Below, in pieces: positions 1 to 5,829 of a DNA stretch of 11,367 nucleotides. The stretch is from JANLQX01 sp043775075 (GTDB lineage: Bacteria; Actinomycetota; Acidimicrobiia; Acidimicrobiales; JANYDT01): the NCBI GenBank assembly GCA_043775075.1, contig JAYVSS010000332.1, positions 1 to 11,367 on the forward strand, written 5' to 3'. The notes beneath the pieces were generated by a model. That model saw only the letters and a program-made list of their open reading frames with translations, was not told where the DNA came from and ran no database searches. A program made the position numbers and the translations under genes. Position 1 is the stretch's first letter. The number at the start of each line of letters is the position of its first letter.

Positions 1-551
1 GGCACGTCGAACTTGGGGTCATGAGTGAGTACACATACGACATCGGCGGGTCCAAGGTCCGCGCCATGGGCATCGAGGTAGCGATCGGGCCAATCGTTGA
101 CCACCTCGTCGGCGAGGGGAAAGCGCTGAGTGGTAGCAAACACCGGACGAGCGTCGCACACGGTAACCCGATACCCGAGAAGCTTGGCCGCCCGCACCAG
201 AGCGGCGGTGAAATCGACGGCGCCAAAAATCACCATACGGGGCGGCGGAGCAAAGCTCTCTATAAAGACGCTCACTTCCTCCTGCCTCGCCTCCCCGTTG
301 GGCCCATAGCGACGAGTTGACGTCAGTCCGGCCGCTAACTCGCCTTCGGCGTCCCGAGCAACGACTCGGTCGAGTTCGGGATTGCCGAGAGTTCCGAGGG
401 CATCGTGGCCGGGACGCAGAACAAGGTGACCGGCGACCGGCTGATCATCAGTGCGCGTAATAACGGTGGCCAGAGCAACGGGCTGCTCGGCACGAATGGC
501 GTTGCGCAACACCTCGTAGAGCGAAAGCTCGCGGCGCGAAGCGGTCACCAT
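1..551 (-). CDS. XdhC/CoxI family protein, two-domain form (3' end outside window)
   Basis: This frame stays open from an ATG at 551 to the window edge, giving 183 complete codons; the C-terminus is missing. The C-terminal half is the XdhC Rossmann domain: residues 105-150 carry RMVIFGAVDFTAALV and GYRVTVCDARPVFATTQRF, and residues 171-182 carry VVCVLTHDPKFD. The first ~100 residues (YEVLRNAIRAEQPVALATV onward) resemble a divergent XdhC_CoxI N-domain that lacks the GSxPR and GGCVE motifs of its upstream partner. XdhC proteins bind molybdenum cofactor and help sulfurate and insert it into molybdenum hydroxylases; CoxF and CoxI are the CO dehydrogenase members. The ATG start has a good Shine-Dalgarno (AAGGA, 6 nt away). 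It lies 49 bp after the stand-alone N-domain gene, and the two probably work together. Family assignment is secure; the specific target enzyme is inferred only from context. Confidence 0.87.
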   Translation of the reverse strand, partial: MVTASRRELSLYEVLRNAIRAEQPVALATVITRTDDQPVAGHLVLRPGHDALGTLGNPELDRVVARDAEGELAAGLTSTRRYGPNGEARQEEVSVFIESFAPPPRMVIFGAVDFTAALVRAAKLLGYRVTVCDARPVFATTQRFPLADEVVNDWPDRYLDAHGADLGPADVVCVLTHDPKFDV

Positions 552-557
552 GCTCGA

Positions 558-562
558 TCCTT
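558..562 (-). promoter_or_regulatory. Ribosome binding site of the two-domain xdhC gene
   Basis: On the minus strand AAGGA is followed by six bases (TCGAGC) and then the ATG at 551. This supports 551 as the start. It contrasts with the neighbouring xdhC N-domain gene, which has no such site. Confidence 0.6.
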
Positions 563-600
563 GTTCCGATCAGCCCGTCCACGCCCACGGCGTGCCGCGG

Positions 601-918
601 TCACCATGCCAACTCTTCAACAAACAGGTGCAGCGTTCCCCCACACGTGAGACCAACGGCGAACGCCTCGTCATCGGAGTAGCCAAACGTGACGACACCG
701 GACCCCCGCTCGCCGTTGAGGACCGACAACGCCTCGTGCAACACCGCCCCCTCGACGCATCCACCGGACACCGATCCAGCCACCTCACCGTCGCTGCTCA
801 CGGCCATCGTCGCCCCCGGATCGCGGGGCCCCGAACCCTCCACCCCGACCACGCGGGCGATCGCCACCCGCTTGCCCTGCTTGCGCCAACGCTCGATATC
901 GGAGAGAACTTCACGCAC
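601..918 (-). CDS. XdhC/CoxF-like protein, stand-alone N-terminal (XdhC_CoxI) domain
   Basis: This 105-residue protein consists only of the XdhC_CoxI N-terminal domain. Conserved landmarks are VEGSGPRDPGA at 27-37 (GSxPR-type motif), GSVSGGCVEGAV at 48-59 and GLTCGGTLHLFVEE at 89-102, the last at its very end. The Rossmann domain of full-length XdhC is absent; it is supplied by the next gene (551 to window edge). In Actinobacteria such split XdhC pairs accompany molybdenum hydroxylase (CO/xanthine/aldehyde dehydrogenase) genes, where XdhC delivers sulfurated molybdenum cofactor. The start is GTG at 918, which gives the expected N-terminus (MREVLSDIERW). No Shine-Dalgarno is visible; a TAGTGT hexamer ends 6 nt before the GTG, suggesting a leaderless transcript. 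It starts 41 bp after the AbiEi-like gene and may also be read from that gene's promoter. The domain call is firm; the client enzyme is not known. Confidence 0.88.
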   Translation of the reverse strand: MREVLSDIERWRKQGKRVAIARVVGVEGSGPRDPGATMAVSSDGEVAGSVSGGCVEGAVLHEALSVLNGERGSGVVTFGYSDDEAFAVGLTCGGTLHLFVEELAW

Positions 919-924
919 GGTTCG

Positions 925-930
925 ACACTA
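925..930 (-). promoter_or_regulatory. Candidate -10 element (TAGTGT) of a leaderless xdhC N-domain transcript
   Basis: TAGTGT fits the actinobacterial TANNNT -10 pattern. It ends 6 nt (CGAACC) before the GTG at 918, placing +1 at or next to the start codon. No recognisable -35 lies upstream. Support comes from the lack of a Shine-Dalgarno and from the same arrangement at three other genes here. Confidence 0.4.
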
Positions 931-959
931 CCCGGGCCGTTGTTGCTTACCGCCGCAAG

Positions 960-1886
960 CTAGGCGGCCTCCACCGCTGGCACCGACGCCAACCCGCCGG
1001 CCACCAGCGGCAAGAGACGGGAGCGGGCTGGACCACGTTGGGTGCGGACGAGGGCCGCCTGGAGCCGATCGGTCACCGCGTCTCGGTCGGCTAACAGCTC
1101 GGTCATCGAAATCTCCACAATCGTCCATCCGGTGCTGGCCAACCCGACACGGCGATCCGACGGCGGCGATGCCACTCTGGCCAGTGAACAGCTCACCGCC
1201 AACCGCCGTTTCCGCACAACAAACGAGAAATCCTCCGATCCGATCGAAACACCTCGCTCCAAATGCCGACAGCCAAGGTTCCTCAGCAACTGCAGCACCG
1301 TGGTCTCCGCGCTGCTGGCGGTGGCCGGCGCATCCGGCGGTCGGCGACGCAGAATCTCGCGCAACGCCCTGGCCCCATCCATCCGGGCGAGCGAGCCGAA
1401 CGCCACCTCGTGCAGCCGAGCAACCGAAGTGATCCCGTGGCGCAGCGCCGACTCCATGGCTACCTCAACTTCGGCTTCAGTGGCCCGGTGACCGAGCTGG
1501 GCCAGACACGCCTCCGGTGAAACCACGCGCAGATCGAAAACCGACACCGTGGGAATCGTCATGGTTGACCGATGCACGGTGGCCCCCCGACACGCCGAGC
1601 TCGCCGGCACGACAATGTCCGGTCGCCCGGGCGGAGGATTGAGGAAACCGTCGAGGCCGAACACAAACGCCGCCGCACGGTGCGAGATCGCCGCTCCCTC
1701 ACCGCCCCAGCAAAGTTCCCCGGCATAGTTCTGCCGCCACGCTTCGCGCCCGTCGACGCACGCCGTGGCATAGATCCCGGCGCGAATGCGTCGCCAGTGC
1801 CCGCCCCGCACGTTGCGCTGCACCTCGTTCGAGGAGATTCCAGCGGCCAACAGATCGGTACGAGAGATCACGCCATGTCCTTGCAT
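960..1886 (-). CDS. AbiEi-antitoxin-like DNA-binding protein with degenerate DUF559-type nuclease fold
   Basis: This 308-residue protein (ATG at 1886) has the architecture of actinobacterial proteins annotated as type IV toxin-antitoxin AbiEi-family domain proteins. An N-terminal winged-helix region (about 5-40: VISRTDLLAAGIS to WRRIRAGIY) is followed by the family motif AAISHRAAAFVFGLDG (about 65-80), a PDIVVPASS to TVHRS strand region (89-107), and VVSPEACLAQL (121-131). The last ~115 residues match the Vsr/DUF559-like fold in outline (SSAETTVLQLLRNLG, then GWTIVEISMTELL), but the usual acidic core, normally close to VEVDG, reads AVSCSL. Nuclease activity is therefore doubtful. No AbiEii toxin partner is adjacent. 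A TTG at 1895 could extend it by three residues, but it lies inside the proposed -10; ATG is preferred. It sits between the coxE-like and xdhC genes, 41 bp before the latter. A role in local regulation is inference. Confidence 0.78.
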   Translation of the reverse strand: MQGHGVISRTDLLAAGISSNEVQRNVRGGHWRRIRAGIYATACVDGREAWRQNYAGELCWGGEGAAISHRAAAFVFGLDGFLNPPPGRPDIVVPASSACRGATVHRSTMTIPTVSVFDLRVVSPEACLAQLGHRATEAEVEVAMESALRHGITSVARLHEVAFGSLARMDGARALREILRRRPPDAPATASSAETTVLQLLRNLGCRHLERGVSIGSEDFSFVVRKRRLAVSCSLARVASPPSDRRVGLASTGWTIVEISMTELLADRDAVTDRLQAALVRTQRGPARSRLLPLVAGGLASVPAVEAA

Positions 1887-1893
1887 GACTTTC

Positions 1894-1923
1894 AATGTAT
1901 TTCATGTTTATTCGTGTTGTCGA
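1894..1923 (-). promoter_or_regulatory. Candidate promoter of the AbiEi-like gene
   Basis: On the minus strand TCGACA (1923-1918; five of six bases of TTGACA) is followed by an 18-bp spacer and TACATT (1899-1894; TANNNT). The ATG at 1886 begins 7 nt after the -10, so the message would be leaderless. The stretch is clearly AT-richer than the flanking coding DNA. It would also transcribe the two downstream xdhC genes. Confidence 0.5.
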
Positions 1924-1931
1924 ACGCGACA
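1918..1931. promoter_or_regulatory. Palindrome TGTCG-AACG-CGACA over the -35, possible operator
   Basis: A perfect 5-bp inverted repeat with a 4-bp centre overlaps the candidate -35 of the AbiEi-like gene. AbiEi antitoxins are known to bind inverted repeats in their own promoters and repress them, so self-regulation is a reasonable guess. The short length means chance cannot be ruled out. Confidence 0.3.
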
Positions 1932-1944
1932 CCGATGGTCGCGT
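1924..1944. other. Short stem-loop in the coxE-like/AbiEi-like gap
   Basis: Arms ACGCGAC and GTCGCGT (7 bp, perfect) flank a 7-nt loop, about 56 bp past the stop codon of the coxE-like gene. It shares bases with the adjacent TGTCG/CGACA palindrome, so only one of the two can form. No T-run follows on either strand, so it is not a standard intrinsic terminator. Confidence 0.3.
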
Positions 1945-1999
1945 GTTTGGCGGGTTTGAGCGATTGATGCTGAAACGGAACACCTGCCGACGCACGCTG

Positions 2000-3238
2000 T
2001 TAGGAGGACAAAGCGGCTGCGAGGGACTCCAGCGAGGCGAGGGAGTGTCCTTCAAGAAACACATCGATATGGGGAAGCGCCGCCGCCATACCCCGGGCGA
2101 GGGGCGCATAGCCAGGCGACGCCTTCAGCGGGTTTACCCAGACCACCCGATACGCGATCCGATGAAGCCGCCCCATCTGCTCGCCCAGCAGCGCCGGATC
2201 ACCACGGTCCCAACCGTCAGACAGCATCACGATGATGGCGCCCCGAGCCATCCCCCGCACTCCCCACCGGTCGTTGAAGGTCCGCAGTCCCTCACCCAAA
2301 CGGGTTCCACCGGACCAATCGATCACCCGCTCGGCCGCCTGGCGTAAGGCCAGGTCGGGATCGCGAGACGAGAGATCCTTCGTGAGTCTCGTAAGTCGTG
2401 TCCCAAGAGCAAACGCCTCCACCTGGCCCCGCCCCACTACCGCCGCTTGGCAGAACCGGAGGAGGGCCCGCGAGTACGACTCCATCGAACCGCTCACGTC
2501 GCACAGGAACACGATGCGGCGAGGTTTGCGCGATTGCTTGAGATATCGACGACGGATCGGAACTCCATCAGTGCGCAGAGCATCTCGCACGGTGCGTCGA
2601 AGGTCAGGGTAGGCCGTATGCGCGCTGGCTTTTACGGGAACGAGGCGTCGATTCCGTCGGGTGGCGCCGGCCAATTTCAACGCCGCCATCAGTCGCCGGG
2701 CTTCATCGAACTCGGCCACCGTGTACTCGGCGAAGTCTTTGTTGCGCAGCATTTCCAAGGCGCTAAATCGAACGGAGATGGTTTCGCCCCCATCTTCGTC
2801 GGCGTCGGGCGCGTCTTCGCCGTCAGCCTCATTTCCTTCATCGTCGTCAAAGGCGATCGAGACGTGTTCTTCGATCGGGATGCTTATGGGTCGGCCGATC
2901 CAACCCATCCAAAAGGCCGTGAAGACTCGATCGAACAGACCGATGTCCTCGGGGCGGCGAACGAACACGGACCGGCCGGACCAATACACCGCCGCTCGCC
3001 GTTCAATACCGACAGCGCCCAGAGCATCAGCGAAGGTCACGACCGAACCGACCGGAACAGCCAGCCCGGCGCGGCGAAGCACCACGGAGAACGACACGGC
3101 CATGCGGAGCGGATCAGTGAGGGGTTCGTCATCCGGCTTGGTTCCTCGCTCGGTGATGACGTCGGGCTTCGGCAGTTTGGGCCGTTCACCTGACTGATCG
3201 AGCAACGCCAGTACGGCGGCGACGCCGAGAGGAGCCAT
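2000..3238 (-). CDS. coxE: CoxE-like von Willebrand factor A domain protein
   Basis: This 412-residue protein matches the CoxE family (VWA_CoxE). The N-terminal helical part includes MAVSFSVVLRRAGLAVPVGS (46-65). The C-terminal VWA domain has a complete metal-binding MIDAS: DVSGSM at 247-252, T312 in SGGTRLGEG, and D341 in LSDGWDRGD. CoxE works with the AAA+ ATPase CoxD to assemble the copper-molybdenum site of CO dehydrogenase; related MoxR-VWA pairs act as metal-insertion chaperones. An unusual acidic run at 131-152 (DDDEGNEADG, EDAPDADEDG) sits between the two parts. The ATG at 3238 is 13 bp after the coxD-like stop; the frame stays open to 3304, but that would overlap coxD and has no better support. 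A later ATG at 3103 exists without a Shine-Dalgarno. Co-transcription with coxD is very likely. The family is secure; the exact client is inferred, because no CO dehydrogenase structural gene is visible here. Confidence 0.9.
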   Translation of the reverse strand: MAPLGVAAVLALLDQSGERPKLPKPDVITERGTKPDDEPLTDPLRMAVSFSVVLRRAGLAVPVGSVVTFADALGAVGIERRAAVYWSGRSVFVRRPEDIGLFDRVFTAFWMGWIGRPISIPIEEHVSIAFDDDEGNEADGEDAPDADEDGGETISVRFSALEMLRNKDFAEYTVAEFDEARRLMAALKLAGATRRNRRLVPVKASAHTAYPDLRRTVRDALRTDGVPIRRRYLKQSRKPRRIVFLCDVSGSMESYSRALLRFCQAAVVGRGQVEAFALGTRLTRLTKDLSSRDPDLALRQAAERVIDWSGGTRLGEGLRTFNDRWGVRGMARGAIIVMLSDGWDRGDPALLGEQMGRLHRIAYRVVWVNPLKASPGYAPLARGMAAALPHIDVFLEGHSLASLESLAAALSS

Positions 3239-3251
3239 CGCCACCGGTGGT

Positions 3252-4226
3252 TCAGCCGCCACGCAGGACCGCCGAACGCACCAACTCTGAGATATCATGG
3301 ACACGTACTTTTTCCGAATCTTCGCGATATTTCAGAACGGTGCCGAGGGTTGCCTCGACGGTGCGTTCGTCGAGCGTGGTTCGACCGAGCGCGGCGAGCG
3401 CCTGGGCCCAGTCGATCGTTTCCGCCACCCCCGGTGGCTTGAACAACTCCATGCCCCGCAGGCGTTCGACCGCCGCCGCCACCTGCCGGGCGAGCACCTC
3501 GCTGACGTGGGGAGCGCGCAGACGGACGATCTCGACTTCGCGTTCGAAGGCGGGGTGTTCGACCCAGTGGTAGAGGCAGCGACGTTTGAGCGCATCGTGT
3601 ACATCGCGCGTGCGGTTCGAGGTGAGTATGACCAGCGGCGGCGTTTTCGCCGTGAACGTACCGAGTTCAGGAACGGTGATCGAGTAGTCACTCAGCACTT
3701 CGAGCAGGAACGCTTCGAACTCATCGTCGGCCCGGTCCACCTCATCGATCAAGAGGACGGGCACCGGTCCGTCGGTGTGGGCAATGGCGCGAAGCAACGG
3801 TCGGCGAACAAGAAAGCGTTCGGAGTACAACTCGTTTTCCGCCACATCGATGGAACGGTCAGCTGCGCCGGACGCTACGCCTTGGACTTCAGCGACACGA
3901 ACTTCAGCACCTCGGACTTCAGCGGCACGCAGATGGAGGAGCTGGCGGGAGTAGTCCCATTCGTAGACCGCCTGGGCCACATCAATGCCTTCGTAGCACT
4001 GCAGGCGCAACAATTCGCCGCCCGTCCACCGCGAGAGGACCTTCGCCACCTCGGTCTTCCCCACACCGGCTTCGCCTTCCAGCAACAACGGCCGACGCAA
4101 CGTCATGGCCAGAAAGATCACCGTGGCCAGCCCCTCATCGGGGAGGTACCCATTGCCACTGAGCCCGGCCATCACCTCATCGACGGACGCGGGTGAAGGT
4201 GGATTGGAACGGGGGGCTTCGGACAT
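3252..4226 (-). CDS. coxD: MoxR-family AAA+ ATPase, CoxD-like
   Basis: This 324-residue MoxR ATPase has Walker A GEAGVGKT (51-58), Walker B VLLIDEVDRADDEF (157-170), sensor-1 region LTSNRTRD (201-208) and the arginine-finger region LKRRCLYHW (213-221), followed by the small helical lid. LRLQCYEGIDVAQAVYEWDY (73-92) and the SERFLVRRPLLRAI stretch are characteristic of the CoxD branch. CoxD is thought to unfold or remodel the CO dehydrogenase apoprotein, with CoxE, during cofactor maturation in the cytoplasm. Residues 101-116 hold three copies of RxAEV in an insert between the YEWDY and ERFLVRRP blocks, encoded by a 15-bp tandem repeat. The start at 4226 is preferred over upstream codons because GAAGG lies just before it and the HEAT-protein stop is 14 bp away. 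It forms a tight run with the HEAT gene before it and the coxE-like gene after it. Confidence 0.91.
   Translation of the reverse strand: MSEAPRSNPPSPASVDEVMAGLSGNGYLPDEGLATVIFLAMTLRRPLLLEGEAGVGKTEVAKVLSRWTGGELLRLQCYEGIDVAQAVYEWDYSRQLLHLRAAEVRGAEVRVAEVQGVASGAADRSIDVAENELYSERFLVRRPLLRAIAHTDGPVPVLLIDEVDRADDEFEAFLLEVLSDYSITVPELGTFTAKTPPLVILTSNRTRDVHDALKRRCLYHWVEHPAFEREVEIVRLRAPHVSEVLARQVAAAVERLRGMELFKPPGVAETIDWAQALAALGRTTLDERTVEATLGTVLKYREDSEKVRVHDISELVRSAVLRGG
3886..3930. repeat. Three 15-bp tandem repeats inside coxD
   Basis: Three adjacent 15-bp units start at 3886, 3901 and 3916. Each begins with ACTTCAGC on the plus strand and diverges in its last seven bases. In the coxD frame they encode RAAEV-RGAEV-RVAEV, so the length change is in-frame. 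It looks like a slippage expansion in a surface insert. Confidence 0.85.
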
Positions 4227-4230
4227 ACCG

Positions 4231-4235
4231 CCTTC
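4231..4235 (-). promoter_or_regulatory. Ribosome binding site of the coxD-like gene
   Basis: GAAGG on the minus strand lies 4 nt before the ATG at 4226, within the 14-bp gap after the HEAT-protein stop. This decides the start against the upstream in-frame codons up to 4283, which would overlap the preceding gene. Confidence 0.5.
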
Positions 4236-4240
4236 GAGTC

Positions 4241-5782
4241 TTACGCGTCGGGCGCCAGTTTGGCGACTGCGGCACATAGCCACACATGGTCAACGCCGGC
4301 CAAACGACGCAAGACCGATGACTCGACCGGCAGATTGAATCGGAACGCCGCGTCGAGCAGGGTGCCGTGCACTGACCACGTGACCTCCGGCGGTTCAGCC
4401 AACATTGGCAGGGTTACGGCCAACGCGTCGGAGGCATCGAGCGACATCAATTGTTCAAGGGCGGCGACGCGCACGCTCTCGCGTCCGTCTCGGAGAAGGC
4501 TGACCAGGCGGGTTTCGACAAACTGCGGACCGAGCGAAAGACCGTGACGCACGAACGTTCGCAGCGCCTCTGAGGCCCGAGTACCGGTGTTCGTCTCATC
4601 GGCGAGCGCGGCCCAGGCGCAATCGCCAATGACCGGTGCGTTCGGATCAGCGTCGGCGACGTCGTGGAGGGCGAACATCGCGGACTTGGCCACGGTGACC
4701 ATCGGGTCATTGAGCATGGCGAGAAGGGCGAGGGGGCCGCCGGTCAGGGTCGGCAAATGTTGGGCGGCGAAGCTCCGCACTTCCGGATCCGTGTGTTCGC
4801 ACAGAAACTCCACCACGCGCTGCTGATCGCCTGCCGCAATCGTTGTTGGGTCAAGCATTCGTAGGCGCGCGTACTTCGGTGCCCACGCACCGTTCGGGTC
4901 ACTGAGTTCGCGCTGAAGTTCGTCGTTCCAGGGCAAGGATTGCGCGCGCTGGCGGCTCACTCTCGCAGCGACGTCGAACGTGTTCAGCCCGAGACTCGGA
5001 TCGCTGGTGAACAGGCTGTGATGATGGGCGAGCAGTTCCTCCCAGTTGCGAAGTGACGTTGCTCCGGGGGCCAGCGCAACCGCATCGGCGACATCGGAGA
5101 GGACGCGTTCCAAGGCAGTCCGTGAGCCCTCCGCCAAGGTCTCGTTCGGTGACTGGCGAGCAGCGTTGAGAGCGACTACGACGGCAGAGGTCGGGTAGTA
5201 CGTCAAGGTGGACGCCGCTTCAATCGCGACGTCCACGGAGAGATCACGGGTGGCGTCGATCAGGGCGTGTTCTGCGGCCAACGGTTCGTCCCACAGCAGA
5301 CACGTCGCCGCAGCCGCCCGCACACTCTCCCGTGGGTTAGTAAGCGCACGGATTTTCTTCGACTGCCAGCGCGGTTCCTCGAAGCCAATATCCATGCTCG
5401 CCAGAACGCGAGCCAGCATTGGATGAGTCGGTTGGTCGAGCACGGGACCAACGAGATCGGCGAACGCACGAACGGGGAGCACTCCGGCGGCAGCAAACTG
5501 AAGCACCGGGTCACCGCTCCCCCACCACTCGCGAATAGGTAGGGCAGGCGCCCCGAGCATGCCGATCAACACGCCGAGCGCACTGGTGCGGATGATGGGC
5601 TCAACGCTGGGATTTTCGCCCGCTGCCTGCAACCGAACCACGGACCGAACATCATCAAGCGCACGTAGTGTCCGTTCAATCTCCGTTCGTTCAACCGCAT
5701 CTGGGGCGTCGGACAGAAGTCGCTCAAGCAGCGGTTGGGTGCACGAACGATCGAGCACCTCACGAACGCGATCGTGTTCCAT
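4241..5782 (-). CDS. HEAT-repeat protein encoded with coxD-coxE
   Basis: This is a 513-residue, entirely helical-looking protein with no signal peptide or membrane segment. HEAT-like units are visible at about 149-178 (NPRESVRAAAATCLL), 180-207 (LSVDVAIEAASTLTYYP), 332-357 (DPEVRSFAAQHLPTL), 359-375 (DPMVTVAKSAMFALHDV) and 432-450 (DGRESVRVAALEQLMSL). Each has the DPxVR-AA pattern of helix A-turn-helix B. Residues 243-310 are a less regular linker. HEAT solenoids are protein-binding scaffolds without catalysis. The gene ends 14 bp before the coxD-like ATPase and starts 47 bp after the acyl-CoA dehydrogenase, so it probably belongs to the CoxD/CoxE unit, perhaps as an adaptor that presents the client apoprotein. 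That role is inference. The ATG at 5782 has only a weak AAGA-type ribosome site. I do not recognise a named family beyond HEAT repeats. Confidence 0.84.
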   Translation of the reverse strand: MEHDRVREVLDRSCTQPLLERLLSDAPDAVERTEIERTLRALDDVRSVVRLQAAGENPSVEPIIRTSALGVLIGMLGAPALPIREWWGSGDPVLQFAAAGVLPVRAFADLVGPVLDQPTHPMLARVLASMDIGFEEPRWQSKKIRALTNPRESVRAAAATCLLWDEPLAAEHALIDATRDLSVDVAIEAASTLTYYPTSAVVVALNAARQSPNETLAEGSRTALERVLSDVADAVALAPGATSLRNWEELLAHHHSLFTSDPSLGLNTFDVAARVSRQRAQSLPWNDELQRELSDPNGAWAPKYARLRMLDPTTIAAGDQQRVVEFLCEHTDPEVRSFAAQHLPTLTGGPLALLAMLNDPMVTVAKSAMFALHDVADADPNAPVIGDCAWAALADETNTGTRASEALRTFVRHGLSLGPQFVETRLVSLLRDGRESVRVAALEQLMSLDASDALAVTLPMLAEPPEVTWSVHGTLLDAAFRFNLPVESSVLRRLAGVDHVWLCAAVAKLAPDA

Positions 5783-5829
5783 TCGTCTTGATGCGTTCTA
5801 CGAGTTCGTGTAGTCGAGTGGGGTGGCGG

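Noticed and set aside
689..1432. Long plus-strand open frame (247 codons) across the xdhC and AbiEi-like genes
   Set aside because: It is proline/arginine/serine-rich with no recognisable domain and lies antisense to two well-supported genes; typical of high-GC shadow frames.
2447..3193. Plus-strand open frame of 248 codons opposite the coxE-like gene
   Set aside because: Antisense to an intact VWA/MIDAS protein and without any family motif.
3239..3304. Upstream extension of the coxE-like gene to 3304
   Set aside because: It would overlap the coxD-like coding end by 53 bp and add residues unlike the family; the ATG at 3238, just after the coxD stop, fits coupling better.
3297..4196. Plus-strand open frame of 299 codons opposite the coxD-like gene
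   Set aside because: Antisense to a complete MoxR ATPase; its composition follows the complementary codons and shows no motif.
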